Below are positions 7,901 to 16,987 of a DNA stretch of 64,000 nucleotides, piece by piece; within the stretch, counting starts at the first letter, position 1, and each line of letters starts with the position of its first letter. Both the position numbers and the translations under genes were made by a program. The stretch lies in contig CAVYUP010000006.1 of the NCBI GenBank assembly GCA_963771705.1, positions 310,001 through 374,000 on the forward strand. The letters run 5' to 3'. Source of the DNA: DATFVA01 sp963771705. GTDB lineage: Bacteria; Bacteroidota; Ignavibacteria; Ignavibacteriales; Ignavibacteriaceae. The notes beneath the pieces were generated by a model. That model saw nothing but the letters and a program-made list of their open reading frames with translations. It made no database searches and had not been told where the DNA came from.

Positions 7901-9958
7901 TTAACCTGTTTTAATTCTGATATCGACTGCGTAAAGTTCATTATTTTCATCAACAATAAGCGGGTTCAAATCGCATTCAGTAATGCTTTCATTATCAATC
8001 ATCATTTTCGCGATAGAAAGAATAACATTTTTAATCCTCTCAATATCTGCGGATGCTTCACCCCTTACACCTCTTAAAATCTTACCCAGACGTGTTTCAT
8101 CAATCATTTCCGCAGCGTCCTTTTCAGTCATATAAGCTGAACGCATCGAAGTATCCTCGTATACCTCAACATATTTTCCCCCTGTTCCGAACATAACCAT
8201 TGGTCCGAAATCTTTATCGCGGAACCCTCCGATAAGGATTTCGTGCCTGGTTTTTATGAAAGGCTGAATGAGAAATGATTTAATATTAATATTTTTATTC
8301 TTAAAATCATAAAGCATTTTATCGGCTTCTGAAATTAATTCCTCACGCGATCTTATATTCAACCGTACCGCATTCAATTCTGTTTTATGAATGATCGCCT
8401 CGCCCGATGCTTTCAGTACGACGGGAAACTTTATATCACTCTTTTTAAGTTCATCATAACTCAGGTAAACTGAACGGACTGACGGAAGATTATATCTTTC
8501 TGAGAGCAGGGATATCATATCTGCGCCGAGGAAGCCTTTATTTACAGACGATAATTCCTTCAACCCGGAAAGTGCCTGCTCAAGTCTTTTATCTTCGTTT
8601 CTCCGTTCTAAATAGTAGAACATATTTGACAGCACCACAGCGGGATCTTCAGGATTCCTGAAAAGAGGGATTTTATACTTCGATTTTTTTCTGTATTCCT
8701 CCCAGAACTCCGGCAGAGGCATTACTGCCTGCAGAAGAGGCTTTTTAGATTTTATACTGTTTATGTGTTCGATTACAGGTAAAGCCTTCACCATAATGGG
8801 TTCAACAAATACCGAGATAACGGCATCTACATTTTCGTCACTTAAAAGCAGCTCTATCGAATCGTGATAGCCTTCCGCGGTACCGCCCGGCAGAAGATCT
8901 ACAGGATTGTTTACGCTACCTTCCGGATGGACAATTTCTCTGAGTTTATTTTTAGTAGCTGCTGTAAGTTCTGCCAGCTTTAACCCGTTCCTCTCAATCG
9001 AATCAACAGCGAGGATTGCAGGTCCTCCCGCGTTTGTTATCACGGCTACCCGTTTTCCGTTCGGCAGTGGGAAATTCTCAAATCCTTTGGCAGTATTAAA
9101 CAACTGGTTAAGGTCATCCGTTCTGATGAGATTAAACTGCCGCAGTACTGAATCCACTACCTTATCGCTGCTCCCGAGAGCTCCGGTATGGGAGGAAGCA
9201 GCTTTCATACCGCCCACTGTTCTGCCTCCCTTTAAAATGATAACAGGTTTTGTAATCCTGCCTTCAATAAATTTTCTTATAAACTTTTTACCATCTGCAA
9301 AACTCTCGAGGTACAGGGTAATAACGTTAATATTTTCATCTTCCTGCCAGTAATCCAGAAAATCGTTCTCGCTCATATCGGCTTTATTTCCAACGCTTAT
9401 AAAATGACCGAACCGGATATCTGTTTCCCGTAATGAATTAAGAACGGCAGCACCAATTGCGCCGCTCTGTGAGAGAAACGCCATTGTACCGGTCTCCGGT
9501 CTTTCCGCGACAAATGTTGCATTAAGCTTTACGGAGGCGAAGGTATTTATAATTCCCATACAATTAGGACCAACCATTCTGGCGCCGTTCGACTTAACAA
9601 GTTGAGCCAGCTGTACTTCCTTGTTCGCGCCTTCTTTACCTGTTTCCTTGAACCCGGCAGTAATAAGTATTATTGAAGTAACTTTTTTGTCGAGCAGCTG
9701 CTGAATTGTTTCTTCCACAAACTGTTTTGGTACCATTACTATAGCGAGATCAATATCTTCTTTTATATCCGGAACTGAAGGATGACATTTTGTTCCAAGA
9801 ATTTCTTCGGTTTTGGGGTTAACTAAAAATAACTTTCCGGTATAGCCGTATGTTTTTACACAGCTCGTTAACTCGTAGCCCAGATTTCCTTTCTTCCCGG
9901 AGGCACCCACAATGCAGAGCGACCGGGGATAAAAAAACTTGTTAATTACAGATTCCAT
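7901..9958 (-). CDS. Acetate/acyl-CoA ligase (ADP-forming), fused alpha and beta subunits
   Basis: Converts an acyl-CoA, ADP and phosphate to the free acid, ATP and CoA, so it conserves energy from acetyl-CoA or amino-acid-derived acyl-CoAs in one step. Residues 1-450 are the alpha part: a CoA-binding domain (ASGKKGNLGYEL, MVGPNCMGIINT) and succinyl-CoA-ligase-like domains with the phospho-histidine in SSHTGALGSS at about residue 257. Residues 465-685 are the beta part, an ATP-grasp domain (FPVVLKASGEAIIHKTE, FGPMVMFGTGGKYVE, ITECDLNPLIV). The 685-residue fusion is the common bacterial form. AGGGGA precedes the ATG by six bases. In an anaerobe it would yield ATP from fermentation or from incomplete oxidation to acetate. 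Confidence 0.95.
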   Translation of the reverse strand: MESVINKFFYPRSLCIVGASGKKGNLGYELTSCVKTYGYTGKLFLVNPKTEEILGTKCHPSVPDIKEDIDLAIVMVPKQFVEETIQQLLDKKVTSIILITAGFKETGKEGANKEVQLAQLVKSNGARMVGPNCMGIINTFASVKLNATFVAERPETGTMAFLSQSGAIGAAVLNSLRETDIRFGHFISVGNKADMSENDFLDYWQEDENINVITLYLESFADGKKFIRKFIEGRITKPVIILKGGRTVGGMKAASSHTGALGSSDKVVDSVLRQFNLIRTDDLNQLFNTAKGFENFPLPNGKRVAVITNAGGPAILAVDSIERNGLKLAELTAATKNKLREIVHPEGSVNNPVDLLPGGTAEGYHDSIELLLSDENVDAVISVFVEPIMVKALPVIEHINSIKSKKPLLQAVMPLPEFWEEYRKKSKYKIPLFRNPEDPAVVLSNMFYYLERRNEDKRLEQALSGLKELSSVNKGFLGADMISLLSERYNLPSVRSVYLSYDELKKSDIKFPVVLKASGEAIIHKTELNAVRLNIRSREELISEADKMLYDFKNKNINIKSFLIQPFIKTRHEILIGGFRDKDFGPMVMFGTGGKYVEVYEDTSMRSAYMTEKDAAEMIDETRLGKILRGVRGEASADIERIKNVILSIAKMMIDNESITECDLNPLIVDENNELYAVDIRIKTG

Positions 9959-10499
9959 AGAATCCCCTAAGTGATTAAAATAATTTATCCAAAATTACAA
10001 TATTTGATAGTTTTTCCCTAAAAATGACTGTAATCTCCTCTTTCTTATACTTTATCCATCCCCACAACCAACAGAATAATTTTCCCTGATTCAGGACCCG
10101 AGTGTTAAGATCACAAAAAAAGTGGTCTAATAATTTTTTTTTGAAGTTAAAATCATTTAATTTTCTCCCGGATCAAACCAGTCCCCCAATCAATTATTAT
10201 TTAAGCTTAAACAGTGTACATTAGGTTTGTATCACTTTAGGTAAGAAGGTCTCTATTATTGAGGTTTAATCATGGCCCGGTTATTGGGCATTTTGATATG
10301 GACTGAAGAAAAATGGTTCCCCATGTGCAAAAAACTAAGTCAAATAGATAGAAAAGCTGTCCAATCTGCGATCGTTAAAATCTGATCTGTGTCTCTTTAG
10401 ATTTTATTTTATCAAATTAATACAGCTTAATAAACGGTCCGAGGGAACAATGGCCAGGCAGAACTAAGTAATCCTATAACCAGCTAATTGAGTGGAACT
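9959..10499. other. AT-rich intergenic region between divergent genes
   Basis: About 540 nt without a convincing gene. It should hold divergent promoters for the acyl-CoA synthetase (left) and the T9SS protein (right). A near-perfect 7-bp inverted repeat AGATCAC / GTGGTCT with a seven-A loop sits at 10108-10128, followed six or seven bases later by a run of T, so it could be a weak + strand terminator. A 37-codon reading frame at 10272-10385 preceded by GAGG is possible but unsupported. Confidence 0.5.
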
Positions 10500-12941
10500 A
10501 TGAACAAAATATTTGCTACTATTTTTATTTTCATTTTACAGCTTACTTTACATGCTCAATGGGTAAATAAAAATCCTTTTCCTGAAGGAAATTATTTAAG
10601 ATCAGTATTCTTCGCTGATGATAACAGCGGATGGATCGCAGGATCGGGTGGTATAATAGCCAGGACAACAGATAGCGGGGAAACCTGGAACCAACAGGCA
10701 AGCGGCACTTCGTACACTTTAAAGAGCATTTATTTCATCGATAATTCTACGGGCTGGATAGTTGGTGCAAATGGAAAAATATTATTTACTTCTGACGGCG
10801 GATCAAGCTGGTCAGACCAGATCAGCAGTACCCACAGCACATTAAACTCAGTTTATTTTATCGATCAGAATACAGGATGGACGGCCGGCGAGGATGGGAC
10901 TATCTTGTTCACAAACAACGGAGGCATGAATTGGAGTTCTCTCAACAGCGGAACATCACTTGAGATTTTTGATATAAAGTTCGTTAATAGTTTAGTAGGT
11001 TATGCTGTCGGCGGTGACGGTTTTATGACTGAGTTGATTCTTAAAACGACAGACGGGGGCAATAACTGGCTGGCCCTCTCAAGCGGAACTGACGGCGTGT
11101 TATATTCTACGGCTTTTGTGAATGAAACCACGGGATGGGCCGTAGGTTTTGAAAGAAAAATTATTAAAACTACTGACGGAGGTTCAACCTGGAATCTGCA
11201 GAATTTTGGTAAAAGATCGCTGCCTCCTGGAAAAATGTCAATAATAGATGGGCAGGGCGGCTTAAGATCAATATACTTTAAGGATTCGGACAATGGCTGG
11301 ACCGTCGGCGGTTCTAATGAATATTACAGAACTATCTACCAGACTACAGACGGCGGTGAGACATGGATCAATAAGTATTTTGGTAGTGAAGAATATGATT
11401 TATTTTCTGTTGCCGTAACACCCTCAGGAAAATCCTGGGCCGTAGGAGGCGGAGGATCGATCTTCTATTCTGCGAACGGAGATGACTGGGTCCAGCAGTT
11501 CAGCGGAACAAGTTCATACAACTCAGATGATATTTATAAACTTCAATTTGTTAACAGCAATGTGGGATACGCGGCAGGATTCAGAAATGACTGGGTTACG
11601 GGAAGCGGCCTTGTTCTAAAAACAACAGATGGCGGAAAAACCTGGCTTACAGTCTACCTTGATTATGAATCTGGAGAGCCTTATAAAAGTCTTTTCTTTA
11701 TAGATAAAAACAACGGATGGACTGCGAACTACAGCGATTATATAAGGCACACGACTGATGGAGGGATTACCTGGACTACTCAAGCTGTAGGAAGCCCTTT
11801 CAGTGTGAATTCTCTTTTCTTTACAGATGTACTTACAGGATTTGCTTCCGGTGAAGGAATTTATAAAACCACTGACGGAGGCGGAACATGGACCTCAAAA
11901 TATGCTGGAAATATTAATTCTATTTTCTTCGTAGATGCATCCATCGGCTGGGGTATCGGAACAAATACAGTAAAAACTACTGACGGGGGTGAAACCTGGA
12001 TTGAACAGGACGGCATCGGCGGGAATGACATCTATTTTTATAGTTCTCTCCTTGGATGGGCTTCAGGCAGCAGTGGTTCCATAAAAAGCACTACCGATGG
12101 AGGTAATACATGGATCAGCCAGGCCAGCGGCACCAGCGAGAATCTGAATTCAATTCATTTCACTGATGAAATGAATGGATGGACTTCAGGAAATAACGGA
12201 ATTATCCTTGCGACCGGAGATGGAGGTGTCACCTGGAGCAGCCAGTCGCCGGGAACAGCTGAAGATATCAGATCCATCTTCTTTTCGCACGAAGGTATTG
12301 GTTGGGCCGGGGGGGACACAGGAACATTATTAAAATATGACGGATCGCTAATTCCAGGAATTACCCTGACTTCTCCAAACGGAGGAGAAGAATGGCAGGC
12401 AGGCAATACACAGGAAATTAAATGGACTAAAAACTTTGATGGGGATGTTAGTATAAGTCTCTTTAAAGGCAATCAGAAGGTGCGTGAGATTACCAGCCGG
12501 ACAAATGATTCAGGAAATTACAACTGGACAATTCCATTAGAGATTTTAAATTCAGATAATTACCGTATAAAAGTTACATCTATTGAAGATAGTTCAATTT
12601 ATGCTTTAAGCGACAGCACATTCAGCATTACAGGCGGGGTTGTAATTACGGGAGTAAGTTCACCTGCCGGAATGCCTCTGGAAAATTCTCTTGAGCAGAA
12701 TTATCCGAACCCTTTTAATCCCTCAACTATGATAAACTATAATATTGCCGAAGGTGGAAATGTAACTTTAAAGGTATATGATATAACCGGGAGAGAAGTC
12801 GCCTCAATTGTGAATGAGAATAAATCTGCGGGGAGATACAGTGTAACGTTTAACGGGAGCAATCTGGCAAGCGGAGTTTATTTCTACATACTGAGGAATG
12901 GCAGTTTTGTTCAGACAAAGAAATTCTTGCTGGTTAAATAG
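10500..12941 (+). CDS. Secreted YCF48-type beta-propeller protein with T9SS sorting domain
   Basis: The ATG at 10500 gives a good signal peptide (MNKIFATIFIFILQLTLHAQ); a TTG at 10488 would only add four residues. Residues about 20-610 are made of tandem repeats of the Ycf48/Asp-box kind (TTDGGxTW alternating with FxDxxxGWxxG), roughly a dozen copies, expected to fold as one or more beta-propellers. Residues about 620-705 form a Ser/Thr-rich Kre9/Knh1-like Ig domain (LTSPNGGEEWQAGNTQEIKW). The last 85 or so residues are a type A T9SS C-terminal sorting domain, with EQNYPNPFNPSTMINY, VTLKVYDITGREV and ASGVYFYIL. It should be exported across the outer membrane by type IX secretion and attached or released. 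A terminator follows 20 nt after the stop. The ligand is unknown. Confidence 0.93.
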   Translation: MNKIFATIFIFILQLTLHAQWVNKNPFPEGNYLRSVFFADDNSGWIAGSGGIIARTTDSGETWNQQASGTSYTLKSIYFIDNSTGWIVGANGKILFTSDGGSSWSDQISSTHSTLNSVYFIDQNTGWTAGEDGTILFTNNGGMNWSSLNSGTSLEIFDIKFVNSLVGYAVGGDGFMTELILKTTDGGNNWLALSSGTDGVLYSTAFVNETTGWAVGFERKIIKTTDGGSTWNLQNFGKRSLPPGKMSIIDGQGGLRSIYFKDSDNGWTVGGSNEYYRTIYQTTDGGETWINKYFGSEEYDLFSVAVTPSGKSWAVGGGGSIFYSANGDDWVQQFSGTSSYNSDDIYKLQFVNSNVGYAAGFRNDWVTGSGLVLKTTDGGKTWLTVYLDYESGEPYKSLFFIDKNNGWTANYSDYIRHTTDGGITWTTQAVGSPFSVNSLFFTDVLTGFASGEGIYKTTDGGGTWTSKYAGNINSIFFVDASIGWGIGTNTVKTTDGGETWIEQDGIGGNDIYFYSSLLGWASGSSGSIKSTTDGGNTWISQASGTSENLNSIHFTDEMNGWTSGNNGIILATGDGGVTWSSQSPGTAEDIRSIFFSHEGIGWAGGDTGTLLKYDGSLIPGITLTSPNGGEEWQAGNTQEIKWTKNFDGDVSISLFKGNQKVREITSRTNDSGNYNWTIPLEILNSDNYRIKVTSIEDSSIYALSDSTFSITGGVVITGVSSPAGMPLENSLEQNYPNPFNPSTMINYNIAEGGNVTLKVYDITGREVASIVNENKSAGRYSVTFNGSNLASGVYFYILRNGSFVQTKKFLLVK

Positions 12942-12960
12942 AATAAAAACAGAACTTAAA

Positions 12961-12994
12961 AACCTCCCTGCCTCTTACGGGGAGGTTTTTTTTT
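12961..12994 (+). terminator. Terminator between the T9SS protein and pdxJ
   Basis: Stem AACCTCCC / GGGAGGTT with an 11-nt loop followed by a run of T on the + strand. On the - strand the same stem is followed by five T residues, so it may also serve the convergent pdxJ transcript. Confidence 0.85.
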
Positions 12995-13715
12995 ACTTAC
13001 CGGAGATCAGATATCTCATTTCCCTGACTGCTTCATTGAGTCCCACAAAAACAGCACGTGCAATTACAGCATGCCCGATGCTGACTTCGTCTATCTCATT
13101 TATTTCTCTAAAGATCTTAATATTCTGATAGTTTAATCCATGCCCTGCGTTAACACCCATTCCAAGTTTCTTAGCATGCTTCACAGCTAACCTTATTTTC
13201 TCAAGCTCGTCAAATTGTTCCTCTTCATTTAAGGCATTAGCGAAGATGCCGGTATGGATCTCGATATAGTCAGCATCAATCTCTGCAGCCGCATCAATCT
13301 GGTTGATATCAGGCTCAATAAAAAGCGAGACTTCAATCTCATACTTATGCAGCTCCTTAATCGCATTTTTTAATCTGGTGATATCATCGATAACGTTAAT
13401 ACCCCCTTCTGTAGTAAGTTCCTGCCTCTTTTCCGGGACGATTGTAGCAAGCTCGGGACCGACATCACAGGCTATTTTGATTATCTCCTCTGTAGCAGCC
13501 ATTTCGAGATCCAGCCTGGTTGTTACAAGCTCACGCAGCAGCCTGACATCTCTTTCGTTAATATGCCTTCTATCCTCTCTAAGGTGAACTACGATTCCGT
13601 CAACTCCTGCCTGTTCGGCAAGCAGTGCGAATGTAACAGGATCAGGCTGTTCTTCCCCTCTTGCATTTCTCAGGGTAGCTATATGATCAACATTTAATGA
13701 GAATCTCATTTTCAT
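12993..13715 (-). CDS. pdxJ: Pyridoxine 5'-phosphate synthase
   Basis: Condenses 3-amino-2-oxopropyl phosphate with 1-deoxyxylulose 5-phosphate to give pyridoxine 5'-phosphate, the last ring-closing step of DXP-dependent vitamin B6 synthesis. The 240-residue TIM barrel is full length and shows the family landmarks: MRFSLNVDHIATLRNARG at the N-terminus with the substrate-binding Asn, Asp and His, HLREDRRHI, and VGPELATIVPEKRQE. The C-terminal phosphate-binding part is GVNAGHGLNYQN. The gene lies 15 nt after the CPBP protease gene and is probably co-transcribed with it. Its 3' end abuts the terminator it shares with the convergent T9SS gene. A cytoplasmic homo-octamer is expected from the family. 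Confidence 0.97.
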   Translation of the reverse strand: MKMRFSLNVDHIATLRNARGEEQPDPVTFALLAEQAGVDGIVVHLREDRRHINERDVRLLRELVTTRLDLEMAATEEIIKIACDVGPELATIVPEKRQELTTEGGINVIDDITRLKNAIKELHKYEIEVSLFIEPDINQIDAAAEIDADYIEIHTGIFANALNEEEQFDELEKIRLAVKHAKKLGMGVNAGHGLNYQNIKIFREINEIDEVSIGHAVIARAVFVGLNEAVREMRYLISGK

Positions 13716-13730
13716 TACCTTCTTAAAAAT

Positions 13731-14513
13731 TTACTTAAAGATATTCATTAACGAATTTATCCCAATACCGTAGTCTCCCGCCCTGAAGCGGAGAGTGGTA
13801 ATGAGATCAATTCCAAACATAACAACTGCATGCGTAATAACGCAATAATATACTGATCCTGTTCTCCAGGCAAGGATTCCCAGCGCGATACCCGCAGCAA
13901 TGGCGCCGAAGGTTTCAGCCGGAGGTTTCCCGTTATGAAGCATCAGAAAAGGAATCATTTGTATGAACACTGCATAATATCCGAATTTTTCCTTTAATCC
14001 GAAAAGCATGAATCCGCGCCAGATAAATTCCCATGCTATCATGTATACCAGCGCAGCCGTTTCAAAAATAAAAAAAGTATTCCAGTTATCACGGGTTTCA
14101 GCAAGCTGGGGATAGGTTCTGACGAATTCAGGATATGAAGAAGCAATCCAAACAACAGGCAGCATCACCAGCAGAAATATCAGGGAAATCTTTATTCCTA
14201 TCCTGAAGTCACCGATTTGAAGTCCGAAGCCGGAGAGTTTTTCTTTGAGGAAGAGCTTAATGATCAAAACAGGAAGCAGGAAGAAAGTGATGAAATCGCC
14301 CATGAACCAGTAAAGATACTCATACAGATAAACATCGGGATCGAACTGGTAAGACGGAAAAATATAATACCTGAAAAATGATCTCGAAGTATAGTACCAG
14401 GAGATAGTCTGAAGAACAGCTACGGTGAGAAATACAATCACCACCTTCCTGTCCAGTGATTTTATTATCCGGGTAAGGTTCGCGAAATCAGATGTCAGTC
14501 GGGCTTTACTCAT
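13731..14513 (-). CDS. CPBP family intramembrane metalloprotease
   Basis: Multi-pass membrane protein of the CAAX-protease/bacteriocin-processing (CPBP, Abi) family. I prefer the start at 14513 (MSKARLTSDF), which has GGAAGAG just upstream; an ATG at 14564 would add 17 hydrophobic residues. About seven membrane segments are visible. The glutamate-arginine motif is present as WEFIWRGFMLFG, with only the second Glu of the usual EExxxR. The first histidine motif is FLMLHNGKP and the second is YYCVITHAVVMFGID. These residues would coordinate the catalytic metal. It is upstream of pdxJ with a 15-nt gap and divergent from groES. The natural substrate is unknown, and some family members act as scaffolds rather than proteases. 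Confidence 0.85.
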   Translation of the reverse strand: MSKARLTSDFANLTRIIKSLDRKVVIVFLTVAVLQTISWYYTSRSFFRYYIFPSYQFDPDVYLYEYLYWFMGDFITFFLLPVLIIKLFLKEKLSGFGLQIGDFRIGIKISLIFLLVMLPVVWIASSYPEFVRTYPQLAETRDNWNTFFIFETAALVYMIAWEFIWRGFMLFGLKEKFGYYAVFIQMIPFLMLHNGKPPAETFGAIAAGIALGILAWRTGSVYYCVITHAVVMFGIDLITTLRFRAGDYGIGINSLMNIFK

Positions 14514-14642
14514 ACTCTTCCGAGAAAATAATTTGAAAAATAGAAAAAGTGTATAATAAATCATACTTCGGCAGTAAATATTAAGAAACTTTAAAATTTA
14601 GCTTTTTTGCCTAATTTGGACAGATTTTCCCCCTTTTGCACC

Positions 14643-14671
14643 TTGACAAAATTGGCCGGCGGTGTTATATT
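14643..14671 (+). promoter_or_regulatory. Sigma-70-type promoter of groESL
   Basis: TTGACA at 14643-14648 and TATATT at 14666-14671 are separated by exactly 17 nt, very close to the sigma-70 consensus. The -10 box overlaps the first base or two of the CIRCE operator, which explains how repressor binding blocks transcription. Confidence 0.9.
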
Positions 14672-14696
14672 AGCACTCGCTTTTAACGAGTGCTAA
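14670..14696 (+). promoter_or_regulatory. CIRCE operator (HrcA-binding site)
   Basis: A perfect TTAGCACTC-N9-GAGTGCTAA inverted repeat, the established binding site of the heat-shock repressor HrcA. It lies between the -10 box and the groES start (28 nt before the ATG). This predicts an hrcA gene elsewhere in the genome. Confidence 0.97.
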
Positions 14697-14724
14697 TAAC
14701 ATAAAAAAATAACAGGAGACAATT

Positions 14725-15024
14725 ATGGCTAAAATGAATTTAAAACCCCTTGGTGATCGTGTTATCGTGAAACCAATGGAGGCCGAAGAGAAGACAAAGG
14801 GCGGGATCATTCTGCCGGATACAGCAAAAGAAAAACCGATTGAAGGAACTGTTGTAGCCGTTGGGCCGGGAAAAGTTTCAGATGACGGGAAAGCTATAAA
14901 AATGGAAGTTAAAGAAGGCGACAAAGTTCTTTACGGTAAATACAGCGGAACGGAAGTGACCGTTGAAGGCGAAGAATATTTAATTATGCGTGAGAGTGAC
15001 ATCTTCGCAATTATTGGGAAATAA
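14725..15024 (+). CDS. groES: Co-chaperonin GroES (Hsp10)
   Basis: Heptameric lid of the GroEL folding chamber in the cytoplasm. The 99-residue length is typical. Family landmarks are LKPLGDRVIVKPMEAEEKT at the N-terminus, the mobile loop with the hydrophobic GGIILPDTAKEKP anchor that contacts GroEL, and VLYGKYSGTEV and the closing YLIMRESDIFAII. AGGAGA precedes the ATG. It is the first gene of the groES-groEL operon, 33 nt before groEL, and is controlled by the promoter and CIRCE element immediately upstream, so it should be repressed by HrcA and induced by heat or protein-folding stress. Confidence 0.98.
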   Translation: MAKMNLKPLGDRVIVKPMEAEEKTKGGIILPDTAKEKPIEGTVVAVGPGKVSDDGKAIKMEVKEGDKVLYGKYSGTEVTVEGEEYLIMRESDIFAIIGK

Positions 15025-15057
15025 GTTTTTGAAAAATATACAAACGGAGGAAATAAT

Positions 15058-16698
15058 ATGGCTTCTAAATTAATAGAATTTGACAGTGAAGCACGTTCTA
15101 AACTTAAAAAAGGTGTTGACAAACTTGCTAATGCTGTTAAAGTAACATTAGGTCCAAAAGGACGCAATGTAGTACTTGAGAAAAAATTTGGTGCACCAAC
15201 AGTAACCAAGGATGGTGTATCAGTAGCAAAAGAAATAGAGCTGGAAGATGCAGTAGAAAATATGGGAGCCCAGATGGTTCGCGAAGTTGCATCAAAAACC
15301 AGTGACGTTGCAGGCGACGGAACAACAACCGCAACTGTATTAGCCCAGGCTATTTACAGGGAAGGCTTGAAAAACGTAACCGCCGGCGCAAACCCGATGG
15401 ATCTGAAAAGAGGAATCGATCTGGCTGTTGAAAAGGTAATTGAATACCTGAAATCAATAAGCAAAGACGTTGAAGGAAGGAATGAAATTGCCCAGGTTGG
15501 ATCTATATCAGCAAACAATGACAAATCAATCGGAAATCTGATAGCTGACGCAATGGAGAAGGTCGGTAAAGACGGTGTTATTACTGTTGAAGAAGCAAAA
15601 GGAACAGAAACATCACTTGATGTTGTTGAAGGTATGCAGTTTGACCGCGGGTACCTTTCACCTTATTTTGTAACAGATACAGAGTCGATGGAAGCTGCAC
15701 TGGAAGATCCTTATATCTTAATTCACGACAAGAAAATTTCAGCGATGAAAGACCTGCTCCCTATCCTTGAAAAGATTGCTCAGCAGGGAAAATCTCTCTT
15801 AATTATTGCTGAAGACCTCGAAGGCGAAGCTCTTGCAACCCTGGTTGTTAACAAGATACGCGGAACCTTAAAGGTAGCTGCTGTTAAAGCTCCAGGCTTC
15901 GGCGACAGAAGAAAGGCAATGCTGGAAGATATCGCTGTTCTGACCGGCGGTACTGTAATCTCAGAAGAGAGAGGATTCAAATTAGAGAATGCAACTATTT
16001 CCTACCTCGGACAGGCTAAGAAAGTAAATATCGACAAAGATAATACTACTATAGTTGAAGGTTCAGGAAAAACAGATGATATAAAGAAAAGAATTAATGA
16101 AATTAAAGCCCAGATCGACAAAACCACATCTGATTATGACAGAGAAAAACTTCAGGAAAGACTTGCAAAACTTTCCGGCGGTGTTGCGGTTCTTAAGATA
16201 GGTGCTTCAACTGAAGTTGAAATGAAAGAGAAAAAAGCGCGTGTTGAGGATGCACTTCATGCCACCCGTGCTGCAGTTGAAGAAGGTATAGTTTCCGGCG
16301 GTGGCGTTGCTTTCGTTAGAGCTATTAGTCAGCTTGACAAAGTTAAAGGCGAAAACCTCGATCAGTCAACCGGTATCAAGATAATCCAGAAAGCCCTGGA
16401 AGAACCATTAAGACAGATTGTTAACAACGCTGGAATCGAAGGTTCTGTTGTTCTTCAGAAGGTTAAAGAAGGAAAAGATGATTACGGCTTCAATGCCGCG
16501 ACTGAAATCTATGAAAACCTTATTAAATCAGGCGTTATCGATCCAACCAAGGTTACAAGAACCGCTCTTGAGAATGCTGCATCTGTAGCTTCTCTGCTCA
16601 TTACAACTGAAGCAGTTGTTTATGAAAAGAAAGAAAAAGAAGCTCCGATGCCTCCAATGCCTGGCGGCGGAATGGGCGATATGGGCGGAATGTATTAA
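15058..16698 (+). CDS. groEL: Chaperonin GroEL (Hsp60)
   Basis: Double-ring ATP-dependent protein-folding chaperonin. The 546-residue protein has all the usual landmarks: the nucleotide-binding VTLGPKGRNVVLEKKFGAP and DGTTTATVLAQAI in the equatorial domain, the intermediate and apical domains including QFDRGYLSPYFVTD, and the ATP-sensing GGGVAFVRA. It ends in the flexible glycine-methionine tail PMPGGGMGDMGGMY. GGAGG lies upstream of the ATG. It is second in the CIRCE-controlled operon after groES, and a hairpin terminator follows 18 nt after the stop. Nothing unusual is seen. Confidence 0.99.
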   Translation: MASKLIEFDSEARSKLKKGVDKLANAVKVTLGPKGRNVVLEKKFGAPTVTKDGVSVAKEIELEDAVENMGAQMVREVASKTSDVAGDGTTTATVLAQAIYREGLKNVTAGANPMDLKRGIDLAVEKVIEYLKSISKDVEGRNEIAQVGSISANNDKSIGNLIADAMEKVGKDGVITVEEAKGTETSLDVVEGMQFDRGYLSPYFVTDTESMEAALEDPYILIHDKKISAMKDLLPILEKIAQQGKSLLIIAEDLEGEALATLVVNKIRGTLKVAAVKAPGFGDRRKAMLEDIAVLTGGTVISEERGFKLENATISYLGQAKKVNIDKDNTTIVEGSGKTDDIKKRINEIKAQIDKTTSDYDREKLQERLAKLSGGVAVLKIGASTEVEMKEKKARVEDALHATRAAVEEGIVSGGGVAFVRAISQLDKVKGENLDQSTGIKIIQKALEEPLRQIVNNAGIEGSVVLQKVKEGKDDYGFNAATEIYENLIKSGVIDPTKVTRTALENAASVASLLITTEAVVYEKKEKEAPMPPMPGGGMGDMGGMY

Positions 16699-16716
16699 AA
16701 AAAACGCATAAAAACG

Positions 16717-16746
16717 GGGCGGAGAGCTATTCTCCGTCCTTTTTTT
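16717..16746 (+). terminator. Terminator of the groESL operon
   Basis: Stem GGGCGGAGA / TCTCCGTCC (one G-T wobble), 5-nt loop, then seven T residues, starting 18 nt after the groEL stop. Confidence 0.9.
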
Positions 16747-16850
16747 ATCAATTTATTTGGACTGCGTTTGATTTTAATTTAAAAAAGGATATGTTTGAAC
16801 GGGTTCGTTCACAGAGGTTTACCCCTGCCTCGTGATGGTAAAGAATCCTG

Positions 16851-16882
16851 CCCGATGACACCCCCGTCATCGGGTTTTTTTT
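16851..16882 (+). terminator. Second strong terminator downstream of groEL
   Basis: Perfect 9-bp stem CCCGATGAC / GTCATCGGG with a 6-nt loop and eight T residues. No coding region lies between it and the first groESL terminator, so it is either a backup terminator or the 3' end of a short untranslated RNA of up to about 130 nt. Confidence 0.88.
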
Positions 16883-16987
16883 GGCCTCATTTTTACAATT
16901 TTATGACAATTCATTAGTGTAGATAGATTAATTTTTCATCTGATATGAGACCTCCCTTTTAGTAAATATTAAACAATAGGGTGAAAT

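Noticed and set aside
8907..9353. 148-residue frame opposite the ADP-forming acyl-CoA ligase
   Set aside because: Shadow of the conserved ligase; no start signal or family match.
10272..10385. 37-codon frame with GAGG upstream in the long gap
   Set aside because: Too short, no recognisable sequence, no neighbouring context.
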